A DNA stretch of 64,000 nucleotides from CAVYVZ01 sp963772065 (GCA_963772065.1 CAVYVZ010000010.1:930001-994000), one strand, 5' to 3'. Counted from the first letter of the stretch, positions 17,312-26,774 are shown. Translations and numbers: made by a program. The notes: generated by a model from the sequence alone, not told the origin.

Positions 17312-20300
17312 ATGCAACTGCCTGACATTTCAGACACGACTGCGTCGAATGTCGTACGGCTCGCGGACACCGCGCGAAAGACCCGCGTGCTGTACGCGGG
17401 CGACATGGAGTTCGCCAAGGCCCAATTCGCGAGCGTCGCGCCGCAGCTGCACCTGATCCCTGCCGCGACGGTGCTGGGGCGAGGCGCCGATGCGACGCCG
17501 GCCGCCAACGAGTCACCCGACGCGGCGCTCATCGACTGCGGCGCCGCCGGCGTCGACGCGCGCTCAATCGTCGAGAGCATCCGTGCGCGCGGTCTCGACG
17601 TGCCCATCGTGCTGGCGCTCGACCCGGGTGGCGCCGAGGATGCGCCGACGAGATTGACGGCCGACCTGCGGGTCGACGACTACACGGTCAAGCTGCCCGG
17701 CTGGCTCGCCCGACTCACATCGCGCCTGGAGTTCGCGATCGCCCATCACCGCCGCCGCCGCAGCCTCGACGCGCTGCAGGCGTCCAGCGAGCGTCTCCGG
17801 ACGGTCGTCGAATCGGCGCCGGTGTGCCTCGCGCGCGTAACGCGAGACGGGACGATCCTCGCGATGAACGCCGCGGCGATGAAGATGGTCGACGCCGACA
17901 CGTCGGACGACGTGCTCGGCAAGTCGCTCCTCTCATTCGTCGATTCCGGCGGGGCCGACGACGTTCGCCGCTTTCTCGACGCGGTCAGCGCCGGCCAGGC
18001 GGGCTCGCTCGAGTTCGAGACCACCGCCATTGCGGGCTCGGCGCGCGTGGTCGATACGCGCGCGGTGCCGCTCTCGCCCGACACCGAAGGACGCGCATCG
18101 GCGCTGCTCGTGCTGCGCGACGCGACCGAGCGCAAGCGGCTGGAAGAGTCGATGCTCGCGCACGCGGCCGCGGCCACCGCCACCGCCACCGACGCGGCGA
18201 AGGTCGATGCCGAGGCGCACGACGACCTGCGGCGGCAGCTCGACGCGGCGCTCGAGGAATGCCGTCGGATCGAGGCCGAGCGGGAAGCGCTCGCGCGCGA
18301 GGCTGAGGAAGCCCGCGCCCGCGCCGCGATGATCGACCACATTCGAGCCGCCTGTACCGTGGCCGAGCAGCAGCTGCACGCCATCCAGGCCGACTACCAG
18401 CGCGCCGCGGCGGAACGCGACTCGCTGATGGGTGACGCAGCGACCACCCGTCTTCGGCAGGAAGCCACAGCTGCGGAACTCGACACAGAGCGCGAGAAGC
18501 ACCGTGAGGTGCTGCAGTCCTCCGACGCGGAGCGGGCCGGCCTCGTCGCGCGCTGCGAGGCGCTCGAGGCGCTCGTGGCGTCGCTGGAATCGCGGCAGGC
18601 GGCCGAACGCGAGGAACACGGGAAGATCCGCGCCAACCTCGAGACGGCGCTTCGAGAGCGCGATCACGGCGAGGCGCTCGCCACCGAGCGCGAGGCGCTG
18701 CAGGCCTCGCTGGGGTCGCTGCGATCGCAGTTCGAAGAGATGACCGCCGCGCTCGACGCGGCCGACGCGCGGCACGCCGCGGCGATGCACGATCACCGCG
18801 CGACGACGGCCGCCATCGAAGCGCAGCTGCAGGAGGTCGAGCAGACGCGCGCGTCGCTGGCCGCCGAGCGTGACGAGCTTCGCGCCGCCCTCGAGGCGGC
18901 GCACGCACGCCACCACGATCTTCAGGCCGTCCTCGACGAGGCCCGTGCCGGACGCGAAGCGCAGATCGCGGAAGCGGAGAACGCCCATCGCGCCCTCACG
19001 CAGCGGATCGACGAGCTGCAGGCGCGTGGAGACGCCGCCGCTGCCGAGCGCGACGCAATCGCTCATCAGCTGCGCAGCGACGTCGACGCCGCCAATGCCC
19101 GGGCCGAGCAGTCTCAGGCGACGATCGAGGACCTTCGAGCGGCACGCGACGCGCAGGCCTCGGAGGCTCACGCCGCGCACGCACGGGCAGCGCAGCTCCA
19201 GGCCGCGATCGACGATCTCCGCACGGCGCGCGACACGCACGCGGCGCAAGCGGACAACGCGACGGCGAAGACCGAGCAGCTCCACGCAACGATCGACGAG
19301 CTTCGCACCGCACTCGATGCGCAGGCCGCACAGGCCGTGGCCGCGACCGCGAGAGCCGAGCAGCTCGCCGCTGCCGTCGAGGAGCTTCGGGCAGCGCGAG
19401 ACTCGCAGGCGGTCGACGGCGAGGCCGCCCGCCATGCACTGGCGCAGCGCGTCGATGAGTTGCAGGACCGCGTGAATGGTGCACTGGCCGAGCGCGATGC
19501 GCTCGGCGCGGAGCTGCAGCGTGCGGTCGACGCCGCCGCCGCACAGGGCGATGAGCTGCGGGCCACCCTCGACGACGTGCGCGGCAGCCGGGACGCGGAG
19601 GCCACGGCCGCCGAAGCCCTCCGTCGCAGCCTGGCCGAGCGCGTCGACGAGCTCCAGACGCGACTCGATGCGGTGATCATCGATCGCGAGGCGCTCGAGC
19701 GGGCCCTCGCCGACGCGCGCGCCGAGCAGGCCGCGCAGCTGAACGATGCCCTGGCCGCACGTGATTCGCTGCAGCACCGGCTCGCCGCGCGCGACACCGA
19801 CTACGACCGTCTGTGCGCCGAGCACGCCGCGCTGCAGGACGTACGCCAGCGCGAAGCGGCCGGGGCGGCAGCCGCCGCCCATCAGGTTCGCGTGTCCGCG
19901 GAAGCGCTCGCGAAAGCCGAGGCCGCGCAGGCGGCTGCCAAGACCGCGGCTGCGGACGCGTCGGCGAGAGCCCTCGCCGCGGAAGCGTCCGCGAAGGCGG
20001 CCCTCGCCAAGGCCGCGGCCGCCGACGCCATCGCGAAGGCGCGACCGGCGACGATGGTCCCGGCGGATCTGCGCGACGCGCAGGTTGCATTTCGTGAAGC
20101 ATTTCAGCTCCTGTCCGGTGAGCTCCAGACCGCGATGGAAACGACGCGAGCGCAGCAGGCTGCACTCCTCCGGCATCAGCCGCTCTCGTACGACGCGTTG
20201 GAAGAACGGTTGCGGCAGGCCGAATCGGAATCCCACCGCCTCGAATCCGAGCGCGACGACCGCGACGCGATGGTGCGGGCCCTGCAGGCGGAAATCGAGC

Positions 20301-20602
20301 AGCACATCGAGCTCCGCCGGCAGCAGCGCAAGGAGCTCGTTCGCGCGCTGCAGGAATCCGACGCCAACGAGCGGCGCGCCGTTGCGCGCGTCGCGGAGTG
20401 CGATCGCATGCGACAAATGCTGACCGACGCCCAATCGGCGCTTCAGCGGCTGTCCACATGGGCGTCGACACAGAGCACACGACTCGCGGCGCCGCCCGTC
20501 GCCAGTCAGCGCGCGCTGCCCCGGGTTGAAGCGCCTACGCCCGGTTCCGCGCGTCAGGATGATCAGCCACCGGCGCCACCCCTGGAGGCCGCGTGGAGCT
20601 GA
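17312..20602 (+). CDS. Large PAS plus coiled-coil protein heading the chemotaxis operon
   Basis: Protein of 1096 aa. Residues about 22-150 look like a degenerate receiver domain (TRKVRVLYAGD-like start, then PDAALIDCGAAG and VPIVLALDPGG). A PAS domain follows (about 155-280, with RTVVESAPVCLARVTRDGTI and the exit motif LLVLRDATERKRLEESML). Then come nearly 750 residues of uninterrupted, Ala/Glu/Arg-rich coiled coil, including four 28-residue tandem repeats. There are no membrane segments or kinase core. Its position directly before pilZ, mcp and cheA suggests a cytoplasmic scaffold or sensor for this array. The exact function is unknown. Confidence 0.7.
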   Translation: MQLPDISDTTASNVVRLADTARKTRVLYAGDMEFAKAQFASVAPQLHLIPAATVLGRGADATPAANESPDAALIDCGAAGVDARSIVESIRARGLDVPIVLALDPGGAEDAPTRLTADLRVDDYTVKLPGWLARLTSRLEFAIAHHRRRRSLDALQASSERLRTVVESAPVCLARVTRDGTILAMNAAAMKMVDADTSDDVLGKSLLSFVDSGGADDVRRFLDAVSAGQAGSLEFETTAIAGSARVVDTRAVPLSPDTEGRASALLVLRDATERKRLEESMLAHAAAATATATDAAKVDAEAHDDLRRQLDAALEECRRIEAEREALAREAEEARARAAMIDHIRAACTVAEQQLHAIQADYQRAAAERDSLMGDAATTRLRQEATAAELDTEREKHREVLQSSDAERAGLVARCEALEALVASLESRQAAEREEHGKIRANLETALRERDHGEALATEREALQASLGSLRSQFEEMTAALDAADARHAAAMHDHRATTAAIEAQLQEVEQTRASLAAERDELRAALEAAHARHHDLQAVLDEARAGREAQIAEAENAHRALTQRIDELQARGDAAAAERDAIAHQLRSDVDAANARAEQSQATIEDLRAARDAQASEAHAAHARAAQLQAAIDDLRTARDTHAAQADNATAKTEQLHATIDELRTALDAQAAQAVAATARAEQLAAAVEELRAARDSQAVDGEAARHALAQRVDELQDRVNGALAERDALGAELQRAVDAAAAQGDELRATLDDVRGSRDAEATAAEALRRSLAERVDELQTRLDAVIIDREALERALADARAEQAAQLNDALAARDSLQHRLAARDTDYDRLCAEHAALQDVRQREAAGAAAAAHQVRVSAEALAKAEAAQAAAKTAAADASARALAAEASAKAALAKAAAADAIAKARPATMVPADLRDAQVAFREAFQLLSGELQTAMETTRAQQAALLRHQPLSYDALEERLRQAESESHRLESERDDRDAMVRALQAEIEQHIELRRQQRKELVRALQESDANERRAVARVAECDRMRQMLTDAQSALQRLSTWASTQSTRLAAPPVASQRALPRVEAPTPGSARQDDQPPAPPLEAAWS
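19097..19432 (+). repeat. Four 84-bp (28-residue) tandem repeats inside the coiled-coil gene
   Basis: Units start at 19097, 19181, 19265 and 19349 and encode variants of ARAEQ(L/S)xAxI(D/E)(D/E)LR followed by (T/A)AxDxQA. Each is exactly 28 residues, or four heptads, so the coiled-coil register is kept across the duplications. The nucleotide sequences have diverged, so the duplication is old. Confidence 0.85.
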
Positions 20603-21045
20603 TCCGCTTGTTCGGAGCCGATGCCGCGGCGGCTGAAGCGCCATCCGAGGGCCACCGTGCACCGCGCCTGGACGCAAGCGAGGCGGGGTTCAACAAAGAG
20701 GTGAAGCTGTCGCCCGGCGGCGCGGCCGAGCTCCTCAATGTGTCCGAAACAGGGCTGCTCGTCGAGAGCAAGACACGGCTCTCGACGGGCGCCAAGGTGC
20801 TGATCACGCTGACGGGACGCGAACCGAAGCGCCTGGCGGGACGCGTGGTTCGCTGTCAGGTGTGCGCGATTCATCGCGACGGGACCATGACGTACCAAAC
20901 GGCGCTCGCGCTGGATCAGCCCGCGGGACTCGAGCCCATGGTTGCCGAGAGCGCGACCGTCGCCGCGACGGCCGGCGCGACAGAGGCACCGCGGGAAGCG
21001 GTTCCCGTGGCGCCCGCGGCGCCGCGCCTGGTGAATCAATGGTAG
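20593..21045 (+). CDS. PilZ-like domain protein in the chemotaxis operon
   Basis: Small protein of 150 aa with a PilZ-like core: LNVSETGLLVESKTRLSTGAKV and LITLTGREPKRLAGRVVRC, followed by TYQTALAL, as in PilZ proteins where a beta-barrel binds cyclic di-GMP. The upstream RxxxR half of the ligand motif is not clearly present, so ligand binding is uncertain. It starts at GTG and overlaps the preceding gene by 10 nt. An Ala/Val-rich tail follows the domain. It may link cyclic di-GMP or protein contacts to the chemotaxis complex. Confidence 0.7.
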   Translation: MELIRLFGADAAAAEAPSEGHRAPRLDASEAGFNKEVKLSPGGAAELLNVSETGLLVESKTRLSTGAKVLITLTGREPKRLAGRVVRCQVCAIHRDGTMTYQTALALDQPAGLEPMVAESATVAATAGATEAPREAVPVAPAAPRLVNQW

Positions 21046-21104
21046 GGAATCCTGGTAGTGCAGTCCGGAACATGCGTTCCGGCACGTTCTAAGGGAGAAG
21101 GCAG

Positions 21105-22676
21105 ATGGTGGTCGACCACTGGACGATCGGGCGGCGGCTTTACATGGGCTGTGGTGCCCTACTGGGGCTCACGGTGCTCGCGGGAGGCGTCGCGATCTGG
21201 GGCGCCTCTCGAATCAAGGGGGACGTCGACATCGTCACCCGCCGCGCCGCCGGACTCGAACACGCGATGTCGGTGCAGACCTCGCTCTTCAAGATCGAGA
21301 GCCGCGAGAAGACGCTGCTCTGGGCGGGTCTCGACAACGACCGGGCGCTGTACGACAGCTCGAAAGCCGCCGTGGCCTCGGAGTACGAATCCGCGCAGCG
21401 GCAGGTCGATGAGCTGACAACACTCGTGGAGACGGATGCGGACCGTGCCGTGGCCACGAAGCTTCGCGACCTGCTCAACGAGTGGAAGACCGTCCACAGC
21501 CAGGTCGTGGCGCTCAGCGACGGCGGGCGGTTCGCCGAGGCGCAACAGCTGATCAACGAGCGGGCGAACCCAGTTGTGCGATCGGCCGAAGAAAACGCGC
21601 GCGGCATGGTGAAGCGGCATCACGATGCCATGACCGCCGCGAGCTTCGCATCGGCGCAGTCGTACTCCAGCTCGCAGTGGCTCATCGCCATCGTCGTGAC
21701 CGTCGCCGCTGTCTTCTGCGTCGGCGTGGTGTGGCTCGTACGCCACGTCAACTCGAGCCTGCGCGGGGTGAGCTTCGAGCTTCGCGACGGCGCGCAGCTC
21801 GTCGTCGATGCGTCGTCGCAGATGTCGGTGTCGGCGCAGTCGATGTCGCAGGGCGCGGCGCAACAGGCCGCATCGCTCGAGGAGACGTCGGCCTCGATGG
21901 AGGAAATGGCGGGCATGACGCGGCGCAACGCCGAGAACTCCCACCAGGCGGCGGCGCTCATGGCGGAGGCCGCCAAGGTCGTCGGCAACGCGAACCGGGC
22001 GCTCGAGGACATGGTCAGCTCGATGACCAGCATCAAGGACTCCAGCAACCGCGTGTCGAAGATCATCAAGACGATCGACGAAATCGCGTTCCAGACGAAC
22101 ATCCTCGCGCTCAATGCGGCGGTCGAAGCGGCCCGTGCCGGAGAAGCCGGAATGGGCTTCGCGGTCGTCGCCGACGAGGTTCGCAGCCTCGCGCAGCGGT
22201 CCGCTCAGGCGGCCAAGGACACGGCGGGCCTGATCGAGGCGGCGATCTCCAGCTCGAGCGAGGGCAGCCAGAAGGTCGAGCAGGTGGCCAGCGGATTCGG
22301 CGCGATCACGGCGAGCGTGACCGAGGTCAAGGCGCTCGTCGACGAGGTGAGCGGCGCGAGCAAGCAGCAGGCGCTCGGGATCGAGCAGGTCACACAGGCG
22401 ATCCGCCAGATGGAGCGCGTGACGCAGACGACGGCCGCGACCGCGGAGGAAAGCGCCGCCGCCTGCGAACAGCTCAACACGCAGGCTGACGTCACGATGC
22501 AGCTGGTTGGACGGCTCGAGACGATGGTCGGCGGAGCCAACGGCCACCGGAAGCACGGCGAGGCCGCGTCACCGGCTCGAGGCAATGGACGTGGCCGCTC
22601 TCTGCTGCCGCTGACGGGCCGTTCGAAGGCGCCCGAAGGCGCGCTCGCCGAAAGCGGAACGTTCGGAAGCTTCTGA
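21105..22676 (+). CDS. Methyl-accepting chemotaxis protein
   Basis: Transmembrane chemoreceptor (523 aa). The first membrane segment (about 12-32) is followed by a four-helix-bundle periplasmic sensor (about 35-180) and a second membrane segment LIAIVVTVAAVFCVGVVWLV (about 188-208). It passes almost directly into the signalling bundle, with no clear HAMP domain. The hairpin tip is the canonical IDEIAFQTNILALNAAVEAA followed by RAGEAGMGFAVVADEVRSLA. Predicted methylation helices flank it (SLEETSASMEEMA). No CheR-docking pentapeptide is seen at the C terminus. It is followed by cheA after 27 nt. Confidence 0.93.
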   Translation: MVVDHWTIGRRLYMGCGALLGLTVLAGGVAIWGASRIKGDVDIVTRRAAGLEHAMSVQTSLFKIESREKTLLWAGLDNDRALYDSSKAAVASEYESAQRQVDELTTLVETDADRAVATKLRDLLNEWKTVHSQVVALSDGGRFAEAQQLINERANPVVRSAEENARGMVKRHHDAMTAASFASAQSYSSSQWLIAIVVTVAAVFCVGVVWLVRHVNSSLRGVSFELRDGAQLVVDASSQMSVSAQSMSQGAAQQAASLEETSASMEEMAGMTRRNAENSHQAAALMAEAAKVVGNANRALEDMVSSMTSIKDSSNRVSKIIKTIDEIAFQTNILALNAAVEAARAGEAGMGFAVVADEVRSLAQRSAQAAKDTAGLIEAAISSSSEGSQKVEQVASGFGAITASVTEVKALVDEVSGASKQQALGIEQVTQAIRQMERVTQTTAATAEESAAACEQLNTQADVTMQLVGRLETMVGGANGHRKHGEAASPARGNGRGRSLLPLTGRSKAPEGALAESGTFGSF

Positions 22677-22703
22677 TCGATCTGACAGGGTGAAGGACTT
22701 CTG

Positions 22704-24377
22704 ATGTCAGAGTTGCCGCCGCTGCCGATCGACGCAGAGCTGCTCGCGCTGTTCGTCGCGGAAGCACTCGACCATCTCGGGACCATCGAATCGAGCGTCC
22801 TGGCGCTCGAGGTCTCGCCCGACGATCCCGAAGCGATCAACGCGGTGTTCCGGCCGTTCCACACGATCAAGGGGAACGCCGCCGCGCTCGGCATCGACGA
22901 CGTGGAGGAGCTGGCGCACGCCGTCGAGGATCTGCTGGACCGCGTGCGCAATGGCGAACGGCGCGTCGGATCGACGGAGGCCGAGCTCATCTTCGCCGCG
23001 GTCGACCTGCTGTCGGCGATGATCCGCGACGTGGACGCGCGGGCCGGGGGACAACCGGGCGGCGATTTCTCCAGCGCACGCAAGACGCTGATCGCCGCGG
23101 TCCGCGCGCAGCTCGATGCGGCGCCGATCTCCCCGGACGCGATCGCCGCTCAGCCGATGCACGATGCCGAAACCGCGGCGATCGTCGGGATCCAGCTCGC
23201 CACGATCAAGGTGGACACGCGCAAGCTCGATACCCTCGTCGATCTCGTCGGCGAGCTGGCGATCGTCCAGTCGATGATCCACCAGGATCCGCATCTGACC
23301 CGCGCGGACGAGCGCCTGAACCGGAACCTCGCGCAGCTGCACCGCATCACAGCGGAGCTGCAGCGCGGCGCCATCGGCATGCGGCTCGTGCCGATCAAGC
23401 AGACGTTCCAGCGCATGCGGCGCGTCGTCCGCGATCTGAGCCACAAGGCGAACAAGCCGGTGGAGCTGGTCATCAACGGCGAGGAAACCGAGCTGGATCG
23501 CAAGGTGGTCGAGGAGATCGCCGATCCGCTGATGCACATGCTGCGCAACAGCATGGATCACGGGCTCGAGGATGCGGAGGCGCGGCAGCGCTCCGGGAAG
23601 CCGGCGCAGGGCAGACTCGAGCTGAGCGCCTACTATGAGGGCGGCAGCGTCGTGATCTCCGTGTCCGACGACGGCCGCGGTCTCAACACGGAAAAACTGT
23701 ACGCGAAGGCCGTCGTCATGGGTCTCGTGGAGCCGGGCGTGAAGCTCTCCGACGCGGAAACCCACGCGATGATCTTCCAGCCTGGCTTCTCGACAGCCGC
23801 CGAGATCACGGAAGTATCGGGGCGCGGGATTGGAATGGACGTCGTGCGCCGCAACGTCGAGACGCTGCGCGGACGCATCGACATCCGGAGCCAGGCGGGC
23901 GTCGGCACGACGTTCCTGATCAAGCTGCCGCTCACGCTCGCGACGCTCGAAGGGCTGCTGCTGAGCGTCGGGGGCGAGCGATTCGTGCTGCCGACCTTCG
24001 CGGTCTCGGAAGCCTTCCGCCCGTCGCGCGAGCGGCTCCACTTCGTGCCGGACAGCGGGTGGATCGTGCAGATCCGCGAGGAGCTGCTGCCGGTCGTCTC
24101 GCTCGCCAATGTGTTCAACGTGTCCGGCGCCCTCACGGACCCGACCGAGGGCGCGATCGTGGTGATCGAGGACGACGGTCAGCGCCGGGCGCTGCAAGTG
24201 GACCGGCTGCTCGGAAAGCAGGAAGTAGTGGTCAAGTCGCTTGGCGAGGCATTCGCGCACGTGAAGGGGGTCGCCGGCGGCGCGATTCTCGCCGACGGCC
24301 GCATTGGTCTCATCCTGGACGCCGGTGGGCTGATGCGCCTCCGGGAGGCGCGGCGGATGCCCGTGTGCGCGGCGTGA
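22704..24377 (+). CDS. cheA: Chemotaxis histidine kinase CheA
   Basis: CheA kinase (557 aa), shorter than enteric CheA. It has P1 Hpt with the phosphorylated His in RPFHTIKGNAAALG (near residue 53), then directly P3 dimerisation (VDTRKLDTLVDLVGELAIVQ), P4 ATPase (HMLRNSMDHGLED, SVSDDGRGL and GRGIGMDVVRRNVE), and the P5 CheW-like domain (LTLATLEGLLLSVGGERFVLP). No P2 CheY-binding domain can be identified between P1 and P3, and there is no fused receiver. It forms the core signalling unit with the MCP before it and CheW after it. Confidence 0.95.
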   Translation: MSELPPLPIDAELLALFVAEALDHLGTIESSVLALEVSPDDPEAINAVFRPFHTIKGNAAALGIDDVEELAHAVEDLLDRVRNGERRVGSTEAELIFAAVDLLSAMIRDVDARAGGQPGGDFSSARKTLIAAVRAQLDAAPISPDAIAAQPMHDAETAAIVGIQLATIKVDTRKLDTLVDLVGELAIVQSMIHQDPHLTRADERLNRNLAQLHRITAELQRGAIGMRLVPIKQTFQRMRRVVRDLSHKANKPVELVINGEETELDRKVVEEIADPLMHMLRNSMDHGLEDAEARQRSGKPAQGRLELSAYYEGGSVVISVSDDGRGLNTEKLYAKAVVMGLVEPGVKLSDAETHAMIFQPGFSTAAEITEVSGRGIGMDVVRRNVETLRGRIDIRSQAGVGTTFLIKLPLTLATLEGLLLSVGGERFVLPTFAVSEAFRPSRERLHFVPDSGWIVQIREELLPVVSLANVFNVSGALTDPTEGAIVVIEDDGQRRALQVDRLLGKQEVVVKSLGEAFAHVKGVAGGAILADGRIGLILDAGGLMRLREARRMPVCAA

Positions 24378-24399
24378 GACCCGATCAGACGGAGGAACG

Positions 24400-24972
24400 A
24401 TGAGCGCAGTTGCCACGATGCCAGCCACGTCGGCGGTTCGAGACGGCCAAGGTGCCGCCCGGAAGTACCTGACGTTCGTGCTCGGCACGAGCGAGTACGG
24501 CGTCCCCGTGCAGAAGGTGCGCGAGATCATCAAGGCGATGGAGATCACCAGCGTCCCGCAGGTCGCGCCCTACGTCAAGGGTGTGATCAACCTGCGCGGC
24601 AAGGTGATTCCGGTGGTCGATCTGAGGCTCAAGTTCAATCTCACGCAGGCCGATTACACCGATCGCACGTGCATCATCGTGGTCGAGATGGCGCTCCGGT
24701 CCACGGTGGCGCTCATCGGCGTCGTGGTGGACTCGGTGTCCGACGTGGTGAGCATCGCGGCGGAAGAAATCGAAGCGGCGCCGGATCTCACCGAGCAGGA
24801 CGGCTCGGGATGCGTGGAAGCGCTCGCCAAGGTGAAAGGCACGGTGAAGATCATCGTCAACCTCGATCGGCTGTTCGGGTCGGACGAGGCCGAGATCACC
24901 GCAGCGGGATCGGCGGCGCCGCCCGACGATGCCCTCGCCGGCCCGAGCGCCGGTCGACGGCCGCGGAGCTGA
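24400..24972 (+). CDS. cheW: Chemotaxis adaptor CheW
   Basis: Adaptor that bridges MCP and CheA P5 (190 aa, slightly longer than usual). It has a typical CheW core: KYLTFVLGTSEYGVPVQKVR, VPQVAPYVKGVINLRGKVIP, VVDLRLKF, and late GTVKIIVNLDRLF. A short Ala/Pro/Arg-rich tail (residues about 168-190) is not part of the fold. An AGGAAC-type ribosome site precedes the ATG. Its TGA overlaps the ATG of cheR (ATGA), indicating translational coupling. Confidence 0.95.
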   Translation: MSAVATMPATSAVRDGQGAARKYLTFVLGTSEYGVPVQKVREIIKAMEITSVPQVAPYVKGVINLRGKVIPVVDLRLKFNLTQADYTDRTCIIVVEMALRSTVALIGVVVDSVSDVVSIAAEEIEAAPDLTEQDGSGCVEALAKVKGTVKIIVNLDRLFGSDEAEITAAGSAAPPDDALAGPSAGRRPRS

Positions 24973-25820
24973 TGCACACGATGCGGGACGCGAGCCCCCG
25001 TCCGACGGCGACCGATATGCGGAAGATCGCGAGTCTCGTGTACTCCAGGAGCGGCATCGCGCTGCGCCCGGACGTCAAGGAGGCGATGGTCGTCGCGCGG
25101 CTGCAGAAGCGGCTGCGGACCGGCGGGTACACGAGGTTCGCCGACTACCTCCGCCACGTCGAGCAGGACCGCACCGGAACGGAGCTCACGGCGCTGCTCG
25201 ACGCGCTCACGACGAACCACACGAGCTTCTTCAGGGAGCCGGCGCACTTCACGGTGCTGGCGGAGCAGGTGCTCCAGCCGCTCATCGCGCAGAGCGGCTC
25301 GCGGCCGATCACCGGCTGGAGCGCGGCCTGCGCCACCGGCGAAGAGCCCTACTCCATGGCAATCACGCTGCTCGATCGCGTGCCGATGGGACAGCACAAC
25401 CGAATCCGGCTCCTCGCGTCGGACCTGTCGACGCGCGCCCTCGCGGCGGCCCGCACCGGGACGTACGCACGGGATCGCGTCGCCGACGTCCCCAAGCTCA
25501 CGCTGCGGCGGCACTTCGAGCGCGGCCTCGGCGAGCAGGCGGGACTCGTCCGGGTCAAGACGATGGTCCGGAGCCTGATCGAATTCAAGCGGCTCAACCT
25601 GATGGACATTCAGATCCTCGGCCGCACGTTCGACTTCATTTTCTGTCGCAACGTCATGATCTACTTCGATCGCGAAGCGCGGCAGCGGGCCGTCACGATG
25701 CTGGAGCGGCACCTCGCGCCCAACGGGTTCCTGTTCGTCTCGCATTCCGAGAGCCTGAGCGAAGTGGACCATGGGCTCGATCGGTGCGCGCCGGGCGTCT
25801 ATTACCGGAGTGCCGCGTGA
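24972..25820 (+). CDS. cheR: Chemoreceptor methyltransferase CheR
   Basis: SAM-dependent glutamate methyltransferase acting on MCP methylation helices (282 aa, family length). The N-terminal helical domain (IASLVYSRSGIALRPDVKEA) includes TTNHTSFFREPAHF. The Rossmann domain has WSAACATGEEPYSMAI (SAM-binding) and FDFIFCRNVMIYFD followed by LFVSHSESLS. The start was chosen at the ATG overlapping the cheW stop; a longer in-frame reading lies inside cheW. Its stop overlaps the GTG of cheD by the same type of junction. Confidence 0.95.
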   Translation: MHTMRDASPRPTATDMRKIASLVYSRSGIALRPDVKEAMVVARLQKRLRTGGYTRFADYLRHVEQDRTGTELTALLDALTTNHTSFFREPAHFTVLAEQVLQPLIAQSGSRPITGWSAACATGEEPYSMAITLLDRVPMGQHNRIRLLASDLSTRALAAARTGTYARDRVADVPKLTLRRHFERGLGEQAGLVRVKTMVRSLIEFKRLNLMDIQILGRTFDFIFCRNVMIYFDREARQRAVTMLERHLAPNGFLFVSHSESLSEVDHGLDRCAPGVYYRSAA

Positions 25821-26341
25821 ACATCACCTCCGCAGCGAGCGCCGGTCGGCTTCTCCGCGTCGGGATCGGCGAGTTCGCCGTCTCGAACAGCCCCGAGGAA
25901 ACGCTCACCACGGTGGCCCTGGGGAGCTGCGTGGCGGTGTGCCTGTGGGAGCCGCAGGCGCGCGTCGCGGGCCTGCTCCACTTCCTGCTGCCGGACTCGT
26001 CGCTGAACCAGGCCCGCGCGCAGCGCGAGCCGGCGGTCTTCGCCGACACCGGCATCGCGCAGCTGTTCCACGCGGCCTACGCGCTCGGCGCCCACAAGCC
26101 GCGCTGCCAGATCCGCCTCGTGGGCGGCGCCGAAATCGGCGGCCACAAGGCGGCCGGCACGGAAGGGGTGTTCAACGTGGGCCGGCGCAACGTGATCGCG
26201 GCGCGCGGCATTCTCTGGCGCAATGGCGTCCTCGTCGAGGGCGAGGACATCGGCGGAACGGTCCCGCGCACGCTCACCATGGGCGCGGCTGACGGGCGCG
26301 TGACGGTGAAGACGGACGGCCGGGTGATTACGGAACTCTAG
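25817..26341 (+). CDS. cheD: Chemoreceptor glutamine deamidase CheD
   Basis: CheD deamidates receptor glutamines and often partners CheC/CheX in adaptation (174 aa). The catalytic Cys lies in TTVALGSCVAVCLWEP, the His in AGLLHFLLPDSS, and the Thr in KAAGTEGVFNVGRRN. The GTG start overlaps the cheR stop (GTGA). A CheX-type gene two positions downstream fits a CheD-CheX adaptation route. Confidence 0.93.
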   Translation: MNITSAASAGRLLRVGIGEFAVSNSPEETLTTVALGSCVAVCLWEPQARVAGLLHFLLPDSSLNQARAQREPAVFADTGIAQLFHAAYALGAHKPRCQIRLVGGAEIGGHKAAGTEGVFNVGRRNVIAARGILWRNGVLVEGEDIGGTVPRTLTMGAADGRVTVKTDGRVITEL

Positions 26342-26357
26342 AGATACGAGGAGACAC

Positions 26358-26774
26358 ATGTCAGATCAGGCGACGGCGACGCAGAACAAACCGCTCGACA
26401 TACTCATCGTCGACGATTCGGCGACCATGCGAGCGGTCATCCGCCGGGTCATCGGGCTGACGGATGTCGCCGTCGGCACGATCTACGAGGCGGCCAACGG
26501 CCAGGAGGCGCTGAAGATCCTCGAAGCGAACAGCGTCCAGGCCGTGTTCACCGACATCAACATGCCGGTGATGACGGGGGTCGAGCTGCTGCGCGAGATG
26601 GCGCAGCGGCCAGGCTGGAACGACACGCTCAGAATCGTCATTTCAACTGACGGATCACGGCTGCGACGGGAAGAGGCGCGCGAGCTCAACGCCACCCTCT
26701 ATATCGAGAAGCCGTTCCGTCCGGAGGTCGTACGCGATGTCCTCTCACAGATCGCTGGCGCAGGCGCCTGCTGA
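26358..26774 (+). CDS. cheY: CheY-type single-domain response regulator
   Basis: Stand-alone receiver (138 aa) with acidic pair and start LDILIVDDSATMRAVIRRV, phospho-acceptor Asp in AVFTDINMPVMTG, the Thr/Ser position in IVISTDGSR, and Lys in YIEKPFRPEVV. It lacks an output domain, so it most likely acts as the diffusible output of CheA. Its 3' end overlaps the cheX start by 38 nt, a larger overlap than at the other junctions in this operon. Confidence 0.9.
   Translation: MSDQATATQNKPLDILIVDDSATMRAVIRRVIGLTDVAVGTIYEAANGQEALKILEANSVQAVFTDINMPVMTGVELLREMAQRPGWNDTLRIVISTDGSRLRREEARELNATLYIEKPFRPEVVRDVLSQIAGAGAC

Noticed and set aside
17933..20677. 914-aa minus-strand reading opposite the coiled-coil gene
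   Set aside because: The plus-strand gene has PAS motifs and heptads; the minus frame is its Arg/Leu-rich mirror.
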